Assembly (NCBI GenBank): GCA_910575795.1
Contig: CAJTGE010000001.1
Span: 186,001-250,000 of the forward strand
DNA length: 64,000 bases
Direction of reading: 5' to 3'
Source: Clostridiaceae bacterium
GTDB lineage: Bacteria; Bacillota; Clostridia; Lachnospirales; Lachnospiraceae
The position numbers were made by a program, and so were the translations under genes. A model generated the notes under the pieces. That model saw nothing but the letters and a program-made list of their open reading frames with translations. It was not told the origin of the DNA and searched no databases. Numbering within the stretch: the first letter of the stretch is position 1; the number at the start of each line of letters is the position of its first letter. Below, piece by piece: positions 26,646-35,976 of this stretch.

Positions 26646-26811
26646 CTAGAGCGTGTTTGAAAAATGCTTTCTGCCAGATGTGCGTTCCGCTTTGTGGGAG
26701 ATTTGGGCCAAATGAACGCGGCGTAGTGGGCTGCGTTAAGTGAATTTGGCACAAATATACCGCGAAGTGGGGCGTGCAGATGCCAGGAATGAATTTTCAA
26801 ACACGCTCTAG
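26646..26811. mobile_element. MITE-2 copy A (166 bp)
   Basis: Terminal inverted repeats CTAGAGCGTGTTTGAAAA and TTTTCAAACACGCTCTAG. The body (CTTTCTGCCAGATGTGCGTT...) is nearly identical over its whole length to copy B at 58741-58906. It has no transposase; the short ORFs seen across it in either strand are accidental. Confidence 0.85.
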
Positions 26812-26973
26812 TACATCGTTGCATTAATTCGCGAGTAAACAGCGCTTGATATTCGTGTCATCTGTGCGTCTGCGAAGCGACGGCGTAGTGGATCCTACAG
26901 CTAGCTTCGCAGGCGTTCAGAGGGCGCGGATAGCGAGTGCTGTTTACTCGCGAATTAATGCAATGATGTACTA
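26809..26973. mobile_element. MITE-3 (about 165 bp), abutting MITE-2
   Basis: Inverted ends TAGTACATCGTTGCATTAAT and the complement of ATTAATGCAATGATGTACTA continue for about 36 bp (through CGCGAGTAAACAGC) with only a few mismatches. It shares the CTAG junction with MITE-2, so one element probably inserted at the edge of the other. Confidence 0.75.
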
Positions 26974-27056
26974 GATAGCGAAAAAACCGCTGAAACCCAG
27001 TAATATAAGGGATACAACGATTTTTTCTTTTGCTGGCTGTCAAAAAAAGCAACCTA

Positions 27057-28793
27057 TTACAAGACAGGGGCGGTGTCAAGTTTTTTTTCCTTATGGGCTC
27101 CGGTTTGAGGGGTTCCAATTAAAACCCGTTTCCCACAAAAGGCAAATCCGTACTTACGTATCCGTTCCTCCCGGACTCCCTTTTCCACAAGTGTTGTCTC
27201 ATATTTTTTCATCTCTATCTGCCGCAGCGCCTCCTCCACTGTATCCGCCAGCTCCTTTTCCTCCTCCGGATCCTGCGCCTTAAATTCCAGAATGATCCCG
27301 TCGTCGTCCCCTTTTGGCTCCAGCATAACATCGTATCTCCCGAAACCGCTCTCCCGGTTCGATGTCACTGTATAACGGTCCGCAAGCTCCACTAAAAGCC
27401 CCAGCACAAAGCCGTGGTAGAAGCGCTCCGGCTCCGCGGACTCTGAGGGTTTATTCCCGGCGTCAAAGGAGCTGAACGTGGCCAGCGCCACTTTATTCAT
27501 ATAATAGTTCATGGCCTTTACATCACCCGCAAGCAGGGCCCTTATAAAATCATTATAATATTCATCCGGTTCCGAAAACCAGTCCCGGATCATATTCTCA
27601 AACATGAGCCGCACTTCCCGGTTCGTCAAAGCAAGGCTGTAATACCAGCGGCCCGATTTTTCTTCAAATTCCATCCCCGTGATCTTCAGATAACCGCTTG
27701 CAAGCAAAAGGCTCCAGACAGAATTTCGTTTTGACTGCAGCTCTCCGTACACAATCTGCTCATCGAGCTCCATCCGGAGCGGCTCGCCCTTCATCAGGCG
27801 CTCAAAATTTTGCTTAACTTCTTTATTTCCCTCCCGGAGCAATTTCCCGGCCAGGCTGTTCGAGCTGGAATTGGCCCAGTAAGCCATTACCCTGCCTGTG
27901 TCCAGATAATTTATGATCGACCATGGATTATAAATATCCGTACAGCTTCCAAAGGTAAAACCGTCATACCATCTCTTTACCTCCGGCTTTTTGTCCGGCA
28001 TCCCAAATTCCTCCAGAGCCGCAAAAACCTCTTCCTCTGTGAATCCAAAGCAGTCCGCATATTCATCCGAAGTCGTGGTCACCACCTTTAAATTATTTAA
28101 ATCAGAAAAAACCGATTCCCGGCTCACCCGTGTGATGCCTGTCATAATCGCACGCTCCAGATGCGGGTTTGTTTTAAAGGTTGAATTAAATAAACTCCTG
28201 GTAAAGGATACGAGTTCCTCCCAGTAACCGTTTACAAACGCCTCCTGCATGGGGGTATCATATTCATCCAGAAGGATAATTGCCTTCCTGCCATAATAGC
28301 GGTGTAGAAAAGCAGACAGGTAGTGGAGGCTCATGGCGGCGTCCTCCTCCCTCATCGTCTCTGACATACGGGAAATATACGCCTTCTCCCCCTCTGTCAG
28401 CAAATCCCCTTCCAAAAGGAAGCGGTACGGCACATATAGATCCCTCAATATCTGGCAAATCCTGTAGCGTGCCTTTTCATACGTATTTTCCTTTACATTG
28501 GCAAACGACAGGTTTATAACCGGGTACATCCCCTGCAATTTTCTGTATTCCCCATCTTCCCAAATCAAAAGCCCCTGAAACATCTCTCCCTGATCGGCAT
28601 AATTGACTGAAAAAAACTGCTCGGTCATGCTCATGGTCAGTGTCTTTCCAAAACGCCTGGGACGCGTGATCAGGGTCACTTCATCCTGACTTTCCCACCA
28701 CTCTTTGATAAACTTCGTCTTATCCACGTAAAAGCACTGCCGCTCTCTTATTGTTTGTAAGCTCTGAATCCCTATCCCTACCGTTCTGGCCAT
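27057..28793 (-). CDS. AAA-ATPase-like / PD-(D/E)XK nuclease superfamily protein
   Basis: A 578-residue protein of the PF09820 + PF08011 type. The N-terminal ATPase part starts VGIGIQSLQTIRERQCFYVD, with Walker A RPRRFGKTLTMSM (about 41-53) and Walker B IILLDEYDTP. The C-terminal nuclease-like domain has SGFGRYDVMLEP and GIILEFKAQDPEEE, giving the D...ExK arrangement. It is common in many copies in gut anaerobes, with function unknown and possibly linked to defence or mobile elements. GGGAGG lies 8 nt before the ATG. It is flanked by MITE-type repeats on its 3' side. Confidence 0.88.
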   Translation of the reverse strand: MARTVGIGIQSLQTIRERQCFYVDKTKFIKEWWESQDEVTLITRPRRFGKTLTMSMTEQFFSVNYADQGEMFQGLLIWEDGEYRKLQGMYPVINLSFANVKENTYEKARYRICQILRDLYVPYRFLLEGDLLTEGEKAYISRMSETMREEDAAMSLHYLSAFLHRYYGRKAIILLDEYDTPMQEAFVNGYWEELVSFTRSLFNSTFKTNPHLERAIMTGITRVSRESVFSDLNNLKVVTTTSDEYADCFGFTEEEVFAALEEFGMPDKKPEVKRWYDGFTFGSCTDIYNPWSIINYLDTGRVMAYWANSSSNSLAGKLLREGNKEVKQNFERLMKGEPLRMELDEQIVYGELQSKRNSVWSLLLASGYLKITGMEFEEKSGRWYYSLALTNREVRLMFENMIRDWFSEPDEYYNDFIRALLAGDVKAMNYYMNKVALATFSSFDAGNKPSESAEPERFYHGFVLGLLVELADRYTVTSNRESGFGRYDVMLEPKGDDDGIILEFKAQDPEEEKELADTVEEALRQIEMKKYETTLVEKGVREERIRKYGFAFCGKRVLIGTPQTGAHKEKKLDTAPVL

Positions 28794-28821
28794 GTTTTAC
28801 ACCTCCCTGCCATATTTATAT

Positions 28822-28870
28822 ACTCTCGGAATCTCACTGTGCATGATTTTGTGAGATTCCGACAGTACAT
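28822..28870. repeat. Short hairpin derivative of the MITE-4 repeat
   Basis: TACTCTCGGAATCTCAC and GTGAGATTCCGACAGTA are inverted around a 14-nt loop. The same ends (GTACTCTCGGAAT...) bound the larger copy at 53820-53972. The rest of 28794-29036 shows no gene. Confidence 0.65.
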
Positions 28871-29036
28871 ATATTTATTCCATCTTATCACAATTGCGCC
28901 ATGCTATCCAGCCTCTTTTCCCGGAATCGTTTCACAAAAAAGGAAATTTCTGGCGCATAAACAGTGGCAGGAAATCTCTATCTCATAGTAATTTTTATAA
29001 TTTTCGACAATTTATTAATGCTTATCATTAATTTTC

Positions 29037-29065
29037 TTGACTTTTCCAAACCAGTACACTACAAT
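29037..29065 (+). promoter_or_regulatory. Promoter of the DUF2975/XRE pair
   Basis: TTGACT, 17-bp spacer, TACAAT; the leader is about 100 nt. Confidence 0.7.
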
Positions 29066-29169
29066 AAAGCTATCAGGCCGCGCCTTAGGCTTGCGGGGCT
29101 TACCTGTATCTGTGGCCACAGATTTCATACAGACAGGCATTTATATGTACCCAAAAAGGAGGGATTATT

Positions 29170-29775
29170 ATGGTAACGATGCGCACCTCACTGGATGTGA
29201 ATTCAAAAGCGCGGGCGCTCACGCGCCTCCAGGAGGAGAGCAAAACCATCTGTCAGGCCGCAAAGCTCCTTATCGGCATGTATCTGTGCTCCGGCCTCTT
29301 TTACCTGTCCATACTGGCCGCAGGAATCGTGTTCCAGGACTCTGTTATACGCATCCTGGAGCAGGGAGATGGTTTAAAAGGCTGGCCGCTGCTGGTTTAC
29401 GTTCTGTTCCAATACATTGTGCCATACGATTGCGCCGCAGGGCGGCTCAGCCTGCCTGCTTTCGCGTTCAGTCTGGCCGCCCGGATTATGGTTTCCGGTA
29501 TTGGCGCTTATATTTTTTACTGTATTTTAAAGGTCTTCCAGTCCATACAAAACGGTGAGTCGCCTTTTACAGCCCGGATTACAGGCTATTGGAAGCGATG
29601 CAGTTCTGTATTTGCCGCCATTGCGATGATTTTGTTTTTAGCGTCCTTTGTCCTCCGGGGAGCATCCGTCGTTCTGAGCATTTTTCCGCTGATATTTGCC
29701 TGCTTCTTTTACGCGCTCAGCCTGATTTTTGAATATGGAACATGCCTGCAGACGGAATCTGACGAAACGCTTTAG
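29170..29775 (+). CDS. DUF2975 family membrane protein
   Basis: A 201-residue integral membrane protein with about four hydrophobic segments (near 30-53, 74-92, 98-121, 138-185 as two helices). The loop FQSIQNGESPFT between the second and third pairs is the DUF2975 hallmark. AAAGGAGGG precedes the ATG. It is followed 41 bp later by a YozG-like XRE regulator, the standard partner of this family. The pair is often suspected to sense or respond to membrane stress, but no ligand is known. Confidence 0.85.
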   Translation: MVTMRTSLDVNSKARALTRLQEESKTICQAAKLLIGMYLCSGLFYLSILAAGIVFQDSVIRILEQGDGLKGWPLLVYVLFQYIVPYDCAAGRLSLPAFAFSLAARIMVSGIGAYIFYCILKVFQSIQNGESPFTARITGYWKRCSSVFAAIAMILFLASFVLRGASVVLSIFPLIFACFFYALSLIFEYGTCLQTESDETL

Positions 29776-29816
29776 CGCCCGGCAGGTTCCCCTGCCGCCT
29801 GAAAGGATCGTGGAAC

Positions 29817-30044
29817 ATGGCCATTATATTAAGACTGGATCGCGTCATGGCCGATCGAAAGATGTCATTAAAAGAGCTGTCAGAAAAGGTTGGCGTGTCC
29901 AACGTCAACCTTTCTAAAATCAAGACCGGGAAGATAAGCGCAATCCGCTTCAGCACCCTGAACGCCATCTGTGAGGCGCTGGACTGCCAGCCCGGCGATA
30001 TTATGGAATTTAAGCGCGATATCCGCGACGGTATTATCATGTGA
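29817..30044 (+). CDS. XRE family transcriptional regulator (YozG-like)
   Basis: A 75-residue single-domain helix-turn-helix protein: LDRVMADRKMSLKELSEKVG, VSNVNLSKIKTGKISAIR, FSTLNAICEALDCQPGDIME. This compact form without a ligand domain is the usual downstream partner of DUF2975 membrane proteins and probably controls the pair. ATG at 29817 after GAAAGGATCGTGGAAC. Confidence 0.88.
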   Translation: MAIILRLDRVMADRKMSLKELSEKVGVSNVNLSKIKTGKISAIRFSTLNAICEALDCQPGDIMEFKRDIRDGIIM

Positions 30045-30132
30045 CAGGAGGAATTGTATTGACAGAAAACGGGGCAGGCCAATGCGATCCCTGCCGATAC
30101 CGCCTGATACCGGTTTCAGGGAGGCGGCATTT

Positions 30133-30171
30133 ACGGCGCGGCTGTTCTAAACAGCCTGAACGGCCGCGCCG
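30133..30171. terminator. Shared hairpin between XRE and MATE genes
   Basis: ACGGCGCGGC and GGCCGCGCCGT form a GC-rich stem at the convergent 3' ends. There is no clear T-run, so it may slow or protect both transcripts instead of ending them cleanly. Confidence 0.45.
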
Positions 30172-31514
30172 TCCGTCTTCGGCAGTTTACGGCGGACCAG
30201 CAGATAGCATGTCACATGCGCTGTGGCCGTCACCAGCCAGGACACCGGATAAGACAGATACAGCACCGTCAGCGTGGGCCTCCATGCAAAAATCGTAAAG
30301 ATCCAGATCACCCGCAGCCCGCAGGCTCCGGTCAGGGATACGATCGTCGGCAGGATGGAATATCCGATGCCCCGCATGCTTCCCACCATAGTATCCATCC
30401 ACCCGCAGATAAAGTACGTGGTGCAGATGACGGACATGCGCAGCATTCCGTAGGAGATTACCTCCGGATCCGAGGAATAAATCCCCAGCAGCGGCTCTGC
30501 CACCGCCATGGCCGCAAAGCCCAGGATCACGCCCACCGCCGTCACGCATCCCTGGCATACCAGGAGGATCCGGTTGATGCGCGAATACTTCTGCGCGCCG
30601 ATATTCTGGCTCGTAAAGCTTAAATTCGTCTGGTACAGCGCATTCATGGAGGCATAGATAAAGCCCTCAATATTCTGCGAGGCCGTATTTCCCGCCATGG
30701 CGATGGAGCCAAACGAATTCACGGACGACTGGATCAGCACATTGGAAATCGAGAATATCGCCCCCTGCATTCCGGCCGGAAGCCCGACCTTTATGATCAT
30801 CAGCAGCTTGCGCTTATTGATCGCAAGCCTGTTTAAGCGCAGCTTAAGCCCTCCCTCTGCCTGCATCAGGCAGCGGAACACCAGGGCCGCTGATATGCAC
30901 TGGGACAGCACGGTTGCCAGCGCCACGCCGGCCACATCCATATTCAGCCGGATCACAAAAAACAGATTCAGGAGCACATTGATCACCCCGGCCAGGGTCA
31001 GGAAGTACAGCGGCCGCTTTGTATCCCCCACGGCCCGGAGGATTGCGCTCCCGAAATTGTAGGCCATGATCACCGGCATACCGGAAAAATAGATCTGCAT
31101 ATACATCACAGATTTGTACAGAACATCCTCCGGCGTACCCATCAGCTCCAGCATAAACCGGGACGCAAAAAAACCGGCTGCTATCAAAGCCAGCCCGCTC
31201 GCCAGGCTCACCGCCACCGCGGTATGTACCGTCTCGCTGAGATCCTTCTCATTTTTAGCTCCATAATAGCGGGCCACCAGGACATTTACGCCGATCGAAA
31301 GACCGATAAAGATATTGACCAGCAGATTGATAAGGGCCGTCGTCGAGCCCACCGCCGCCAGAGACTGTCTGCCCGCAAACCGCCCCACCACAATCACATC
31401 CGCGGCGTTAAAAAGCAGCTGCAGCACGCCGGACAGCATAAGCGGCGCCGAAAACGACAAAACCTTTTTCACAACCGAACCGCTGCACATGTCCATTTCA
31501 TAGGACTTCTTCAT
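30147..31514 (-). CDS. MATE family efflux transporter
   Basis: A 455-residue multidrug/toxin exporter with twelve predicted helices in two homologous halves; it exchanges cations for organic substrates. The start MKKSYEMDMCSGSVVKKVLS then FSAPLMLSGVLQLLFNAADV and VVGRFAG is typical, and the second half begins near GLPAGMQGAIFSISNVLIQS. The ATG at 31514 was chosen; the open frame runs further upstream but has no family similarity there. Its own promoter is at 31623-31651. Substrate unknown. Confidence 0.92.
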   Translation of the reverse strand: MKKSYEMDMCSGSVVKKVLSFSAPLMLSGVLQLLFNAADVIVVGRFAGRQSLAAVGSTTALINLLVNIFIGLSIGVNVLVARYYGAKNEKDLSETVHTAVAVSLASGLALIAAGFFASRFMLELMGTPEDVLYKSVMYMQIYFSGMPVIMAYNFGSAILRAVGDTKRPLYFLTLAGVINVLLNLFFVIRLNMDVAGVALATVLSQCISAALVFRCLMQAEGGLKLRLNRLAINKRKLLMIIKVGLPAGMQGAIFSISNVLIQSSVNSFGSIAMAGNTASQNIEGFIYASMNALYQTNLSFTSQNIGAQKYSRINRILLVCQGCVTAVGVILGFAAMAVAEPLLGIYSSDPEVISYGMLRMSVICTTYFICGWMDTMVGSMRGIGYSILPTIVSLTGACGLRVIWIFTIFAWRPTLTVLYLSYPVSWLVTATAHVTCYLLVRRKLPKTDGAAVQAV

Positions 31515-31622
31515 GGGTAATCGCGCTCCTTCCATGAAATGTTCGTCATTATTATCTAGCGAATTGTAACAAAACAGCTCCATTTCACGCTCCTGCAAAG
31601 GATGTAAAGTGCAGCTAAAATT

Positions 31623-31651
31623 ATTGTACTGTTTTGCGAGGAACTTTGCAA
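31623..31651 (-). promoter_or_regulatory. Promoter of the MATE exporter
   Basis: TTGCAA, 17-bp spacer, TACAAT on the minus strand, with a leader of about 100 nt. Confidence 0.65.
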
Positions 31652-31701
31652 GCACTTTCTTGAATTTCCTGCCGGCGCAAAACAAAGAAAGGAGATCCCG
31701 C

Positions 31702-32673
31702 ATGAACCAAACCCAATCCCCCTGCCCCCCAAAACAAATCCTCGTCATCGGCTCTGCCTGCGTGGATGTCATCATCAGCCTCCACCACCTCCCGCGCACC
31801 CAGGAGGATCTGCACCCCACGGGCCATGCGCTCTCCCTGGGCGGCTGCGCCTACAACACAGCCTCCTCCATCCGCCTGTTCGGCGCTCCGGTGACTCTCA
31901 TCTCTCCGGTCGGAAGCGGCCTGTACGGTGAATTTACGGCCCGGGAACTGGAAAAGAAGGGCTTTCCCGCCGCGATCCGCGTCCCGGATCAGGAAAACGG
32001 CTGCTGCTACTGTCTCGTCGAGGCAGGCGGGGAGCGCACCTTTTTGTCCTGGCACGGGGCGGAGTATACGTTTCAGAAATCATGGATGGACGCGTTTGAC
32101 AATGCCTCGTTTGATATGGTCTACATCTGCGGGCTGGAAATCGAAGAGCCCACCGGATATGAACTGATTGAATATCTGGAACGCTATCCAAAACGCGAGC
32201 TGTTTTTCGCCCCGGGCCCCAGAGGTATTTTTATTGAAAAAGAAAAAATGAAGCGGCTTTATGCGCTCCATCCTGTGCTGCACATCAATGAATCTGAAGC
32301 GCTTGCGCTCAGCGGCGAAAGCGCGAAAAAACCGGAACCGGCTTATGGTGAAACACCCATAGAGCGGGCCGCGCGGATTCTTCTGTCCGAAACCGGCAAT
32401 ACGGTCATCGTCACCCTTGGAGAACAGGGAAGCTTTTGTCTGGAACAGGGCGGCCGCTCCTACTATGTTCCCGCCGTCCCGGCACAGACTGTTGACGCCA
32501 TCGGCGCCGGAGATTCCCATATCGGGGCAGTGATGGCCTGCTTAAGCCTTGGCCGGCCGATGAGGGACGCCATAGAGACAGCAGGCCGTATGGCAGCGGC
32601 TGTCGTGGGAGTGCGGGGATCCACACTGACTGAGAAGGAATTCCAAAAAGTTTTTCAAAGCGGCCCTCTTTAA
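31702..32673 (+). CDS. PfkB/ribokinase family carbohydrate kinase
   Basis: A 323-residue ATP-dependent sugar or nucleoside kinase. It opens ILVIGSACVDVIISLHHLPR, then GGCAYNTASSIRLFG (substrate side), VTLGEQGSF, and the active-site DAIGAGDSHIGAVMACLS with the catalytic Asp in GAGD. The residue after GAGD is Ser-His in place of the usual Ser/Ala-Phe. The ATG at 31702 has AAAGGAG 7 nt upstream. It is divergent from the MATE gene and stands alone, so the substrate cannot be inferred from neighbours. Confidence 0.88.
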   Translation: MNQTQSPCPPKQILVIGSACVDVIISLHHLPRTQEDLHPTGHALSLGGCAYNTASSIRLFGAPVTLISPVGSGLYGEFTARELEKKGFPAAIRVPDQENGCCYCLVEAGGERTFLSWHGAEYTFQKSWMDAFDNASFDMVYICGLEIEEPTGYELIEYLERYPKRELFFAPGPRGIFIEKEKMKRLYALHPVLHINESEALALSGESAKKPEPAYGETPIERAARILLSETGNTVIVTLGEQGSFCLEQGGRSYYVPAVPAQTVDAIGAGDSHIGAVMACLSLGRPMRDAIETAGRMAAAVVGVRGSTLTEKEFQKVFQSGPL

Positions 32674-32709
32674 GCCCTGTCTGCTTCTGCCAGAGCCGGG
32701 AGGCCGCTG

Positions 32710-33498
32710 TCAGGGAAGCCTCTCTTTAAGGCGGTCCAGCTCATGCGCCGCGGCATCCATGCTTGCCGCGGCCAGCCTGCAATTGTATAAATGATATTCG
32801 AGGAACAAAATTCCCACTGAGTAATGCTCGATCTCCTCGCCTATCTCGTCCGAAATTTCCTCACTGGATCCAAAGATTGTCTGGTTCAGGCTTCTCAGAT
32901 GTGAGGCAACCATTTTACTGATCAGGTCGCAGTATGGAGCGCAGCGCGCCATTTTTGCGCGGATGTCCTTACGCTCCATCTCATAAAAGCGCTCATCCAT
33001 CCATGAATCCCTCCGCCGTTCCAGATCCTTTATAAACATCAGATACAGGATCTCCCACTGTTCGACCGCATACTGCGCCTGCTCCAGATCCATGCACCGC
33101 TCCTTCCCGGCCTTAAGCTTCGCGGACAATTTGCGGCGCTGGCCGCCGGCGCAGTCATACATCTGATTTTCAATCCACTTGAGCTCAAACTGCGCCTCCT
33201 TTAAACGGGACTGCAGATGAATCAATTCCGTTTCGCTCCTGTGGGGCCAGCCTTTTAAATCCCTGCACTTCCTCTCAAAACGCTTCACCGACTTCTGCCA
33301 TGATCCGTCCGCTTCCTGCGACCCACCCGGCATGCCATGCACAGACTCCATCCACTGCACATTCATTCTGCAGATTGCTTCGGCGTTCGTATCGCACACG
33401 GCCCGGATCCGCTCAAACCGCTCCCTCTCCGATCGCCAGGCTTCCTCCGCTTTTACTGCTTTTACTTCCAGACGTGCAATCTGCTCTTCTATTCCCAT
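32710..33498 (-). CDS. Predicted coiled-coil protein of unknown function
   Basis: A 262-residue charged cytoplasmic protein that I do not recognise. Residues 1-50 and about 75-150 are heptad-rich (MGIEEQIARLEVKAVKAEEA, SRLKEAQFELKWIENQ), followed by a helical region with several Cys and Met residues. There is no signal peptide, membrane segment or known catalytic motif. It has a single-gene context between a PfkB kinase and an ABC operon. AGGA lies 9 nt from the ATG. Confidence 0.7.
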   Translation of the reverse strand: MGIEEQIARLEVKAVKAEEAWRSERERFERIRAVCDTNAEAICRMNVQWMESVHGMPGGSQEADGSWQKSVKRFERKCRDLKGWPHRSETELIHLQSRLKEAQFELKWIENQMYDCAGGQRRKLSAKLKAGKERCMDLEQAQYAVEQWEILYLMFIKDLERRRDSWMDERFYEMERKDIRAKMARCAPYCDLISKMVASHLRSLNQTIFGSSEEISDEIGEEIEHYSVGILFLEYHLYNCRLAAASMDAAAHELDRLKERLP

Positions 33499-33562
33499 TC
33501 CATTTTATCCTCTTTTCTCAGGCAGGCCGCAAATCGCCGCATGCGCCGCGTTTTCCCGGCCA

Positions 33563-33599
33563 TAAAAATTAGGATACCCGTCTGAAATGGTATCCTAAT
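33563..33599 (-). terminator. Terminator of the DUF3798 ABC transporter operon
   Basis: ATTAGGATACC pairs with GGTATCCTAAT (11 bp) around a 10-nt loop, followed by TTTTTA on the minus strand. Confidence 0.75.
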
Positions 33600-33637
33600 C
33601 TTTATGGCGTCCCGCACGCGCAGCCGCCCTGCTTTTA

Positions 33638-34915
33638 TCAAATCGTAAGCTTGCTCTTGCGGTTTGCCTTCCAGACATAGAGTCCCAGGGCAAAACCGAT
33701 TACGCCGTATACCATAAAGGTACGGAAATACTCACCCAGAAGCGCCTGGCCGAACACCGCCTGGCCGATCTCCGGGGACATAATAAACATTGCGTTAAAC
33801 AGAATCGTCCCGATCAGGGCCTGGCTGACCGTCGCCTTTGAGGTGGACGCGCCGCCCACCAGAATAGAGGCTACGGCAAACATGCCGACCTGGGTATGCG
33901 CATTGTACGTATTCAGTGTTCCCACATTCTGGAGGAAGATCACCTGTCCCCACGCCGCCAGCACAGTGGAGAGGATAACCGCAATGATACGCGTCTTATC
34001 CACATTGATACCAGATACCTCCGCAATGCGCTGGCTCTGGCCCACAGCCTTGAAATCCTGTCCCAGCTTTGTCTTTAAAAGCAGTTCCGTAAACACACAG
34101 AGCGCGGCAATCAGCAGCACGGTCACTACAGGAACCTTGGCCACAACCGTAAGGCTGTTTTTGGCCGCAATCGAGTATGCCCCGATTCCAATCACAATCA
34201 CACAGAGCGCCATATTGATGATGGTCATGATGCGGTTCTTCTTCATCTGCATCGCCGTCTTATTGTGGACGAAACGAAGGATCTGCAGGATGAGGATCGC
34301 TGCCGCAATCAGAATCAGCGCATGCGTAAAGGGAATCTTTTCAATGTTGTCAAGGGCGTATTTAAGCCCGCCCTTGTCCGCCATGCCCAGATCCACGGTG
34401 GAGCGGATGCCGATCCCGTCCGGCTTGATTAAAGGATGGTTCGCCGGAACCTTAATGATCACGCCCACCACAAACAGGAACAGGAACTGGTAGACGCCAT
34501 TTGCAAAATAGCCGACGATCAGGCTGGCGATCATCTCCTGGCCTCTCGTCTTATTATACAGGCGTCCGGTCATCCAGCCAAACAGCACCGCCAGCGGAGT
34601 GGATAAAAGGACAGCCAGTAAAAAGCCGCTCATGCCGCCCAGCTCAAAGTAGCGGATAAACACCACCGCGATCTGCCCGGCCATCGCGCCGACCACGATA
34701 CCAAAATTCAGGCCCAGCCCGGCGATAACCGGGATAATCAGGGACAGTACGAGGAAGCAGTTTCTGTAGAGACGTCCCGTCAGCTCGCCCAAAAACCAGC
34801 TAAACGATACCTCCGAAACAGACAGCCCGATGATCGTAAACAGCAGGAAAATCAGGGTCACAAGGTTATCGCCGATCCATGTAAGCGCCTTTACGGCAGT
34901 TGATTTATTCTCCAT
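33638..34915 (-). CDS. ABC transporter permease (CUT2/BMP type), second permease
   Basis: A 425-residue polytopic inner-membrane protein of the BPD_transp_2 fold used by ribose/galactose and nucleoside importers. Recognisable parts are GLGLNFGIVVGAMAGQIAVV, TPLAVLFGWMTGRLYNKTRG (coupling segment), and IAEVSGINVDKTRIIAVILS near the C-terminus, the site contacting the ATPase. Its start overlaps the stop of the previous permease by one base (TGATG). It pairs with the next permease, an ATPase and a DUF3798 lipoprotein. Confidence 0.88.
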   Translation of the reverse strand: MENKSTAVKALTWIGDNLVTLIFLLFTIIGLSVSEVSFSWFLGELTGRLYRNCFLVLSLIIPVIAGLGLNFGIVVGAMAGQIAVVFIRYFELGGMSGFLLAVLLSTPLAVLFGWMTGRLYNKTRGQEMIASLIVGYFANGVYQFLFLFVVGVIIKVPANHPLIKPDGIGIRSTVDLGMADKGGLKYALDNIEKIPFTHALILIAAAILILQILRFVHNKTAMQMKKNRIMTIINMALCVIVIGIGAYSIAAKNSLTVVAKVPVVTVLLIAALCVFTELLLKTKLGQDFKAVGQSQRIAEVSGINVDKTRIIAVILSTVLAAWGQVIFLQNVGTLNTYNAHTQVGMFAVASILVGGASTSKATVSQALIGTILFNAMFIMSPEIGQAVFGQALLGEYFRTFMVYGVIGFALGLYVWKANRKSKLTI

Positions 34916-35976
34916 CAGCCCTTACCCCCTTTCCGAACCTGCGTAAGCGCATAAAGGATAATGCCGTTCTGGATCACCATACGCATTACCTCTGACAGAT
35001 CCGTTCCGGCAAACACACGGTTCGCAACCGGAAGCGCGGAGGTCAGAAGTCCCTGGAACAGGAATACGCCTAAAATAACATGAGATACCTTTGCCCTCTG
35101 GGCCGAAGCGCCGCCAATCAGGATCGCCGCCACCGCCGCAAAGGCCATGGTCAGGGGCGCATTATAAAGCTGCGCATAGCCGTAGCTCTGGGAATACACC
35201 ACAATCCCGATCGCGCCCAGAATCGTGGAGAGGATATTGGCAAGGATCCGGTTGCGGTTAATATTCAGTCCCGAAGCTTCGGAAAAGCTGTTGCTGCTTC
35301 CCACGGCCGAAATCGCAATACCGTGCCTGCTCTTGAAAAACGCCCCCACCAGAAAGCAGAACAGCAGGAAAAACAGGATCATGCCTGTCGGGAAATAGAA
35401 ATCCGGACCAATGGAAAATCCAAGGAAATTGTTCAGAATCATGCTGGCCCCGATGACGTCGAGCTGAATAGTTTCACGCAGGCCCTGTCCGATAAACCAT
35501 CCCATATTCGGGGACTTGAAGGGGATCAGGAGCCACAGAAGGCACATAAAGGCCGTGATGGAAAAGCCGGCGTAGGTCGCAATCGTCATCTCCGATCCCT
35601 TCACGGCGTTCAGAAGCTTTCCATAAAAATACCCGACTACAGTTGCCAGAATAATCGAGAACAGGATGGACATAAAAAACCATCCCCATCCCGTAAAGCC
35701 AAACTCAATGGCGCATACGATCCCGAACAGACCGCACTCCACGCCGATGGGAAGCGCAAAGTTCGGGCCCGTGCCGGACTGGATAGACGGCAGCATGGCC
35801 AGCACCAGAATGCCGTTCATGCCCGCGCGCTTCACTGTATCGCTGAGCAGGGTGGCAACGGAAAGACCCATAAAATGCCCCAGCGCCAGGATAAATACCA
35901 GGAACGCCGCAATAATGATCGTCGGCAGCCCAATCTTACCGACAATCTCCTTTGGGCTTATCTTCTTTTCCTCCAT
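34915..35976 (-). CDS. ABC transporter permease (CUT2/BMP type), first permease
   Basis: A 353-residue paralogue of the downstream permease. GTGPNFALPIGVECGLFGIV and FSEASGLNINRNRILANILS are the equivalents of its conserved segments, and VAAILIGGASAQRAKVSHVI is typical of the family. It starts one base inside the ATPase stop (TAATG), so the subunits are translationally coupled. The two non-identical permeases suggest a heterodimeric channel. Confidence 0.88.
   Translation of the reverse strand: MEEKKISPKEIVGKIGLPTIIIAAFLVFILALGHFMGLSVATLLSDTVKRAGMNGILVLAMLPSIQSGTGPNFALPIGVECGLFGIVCAIEFGFTGWGWFFMSILFSIILATVVGYFYGKLLNAVKGSEMTIATYAGFSITAFMCLLWLLIPFKSPNMGWFIGQGLRETIQLDVIGASMILNNFLGFSIGPDFYFPTGMILFFLLFCFLVGAFFKSRHGIAISAVGSSNSFSEASGLNINRNRILANILSTILGAIGIVVYSQSYGYAQLYNAPLTMAFAAVAAILIGGASAQRAKVSHVILGVFLFQGLLTSALPVANRVFAGTDLSEVMRMVIQNGIILYALTQVRKGGKG

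Noticed and set aside
26402..26824. Open frames across MITE-2 and its flank, and the similar one at 58698-58895
   Set aside because: They run through the inverted-repeat element and are shared only because the element is repeated; no ribosome site and no protein-like composition.
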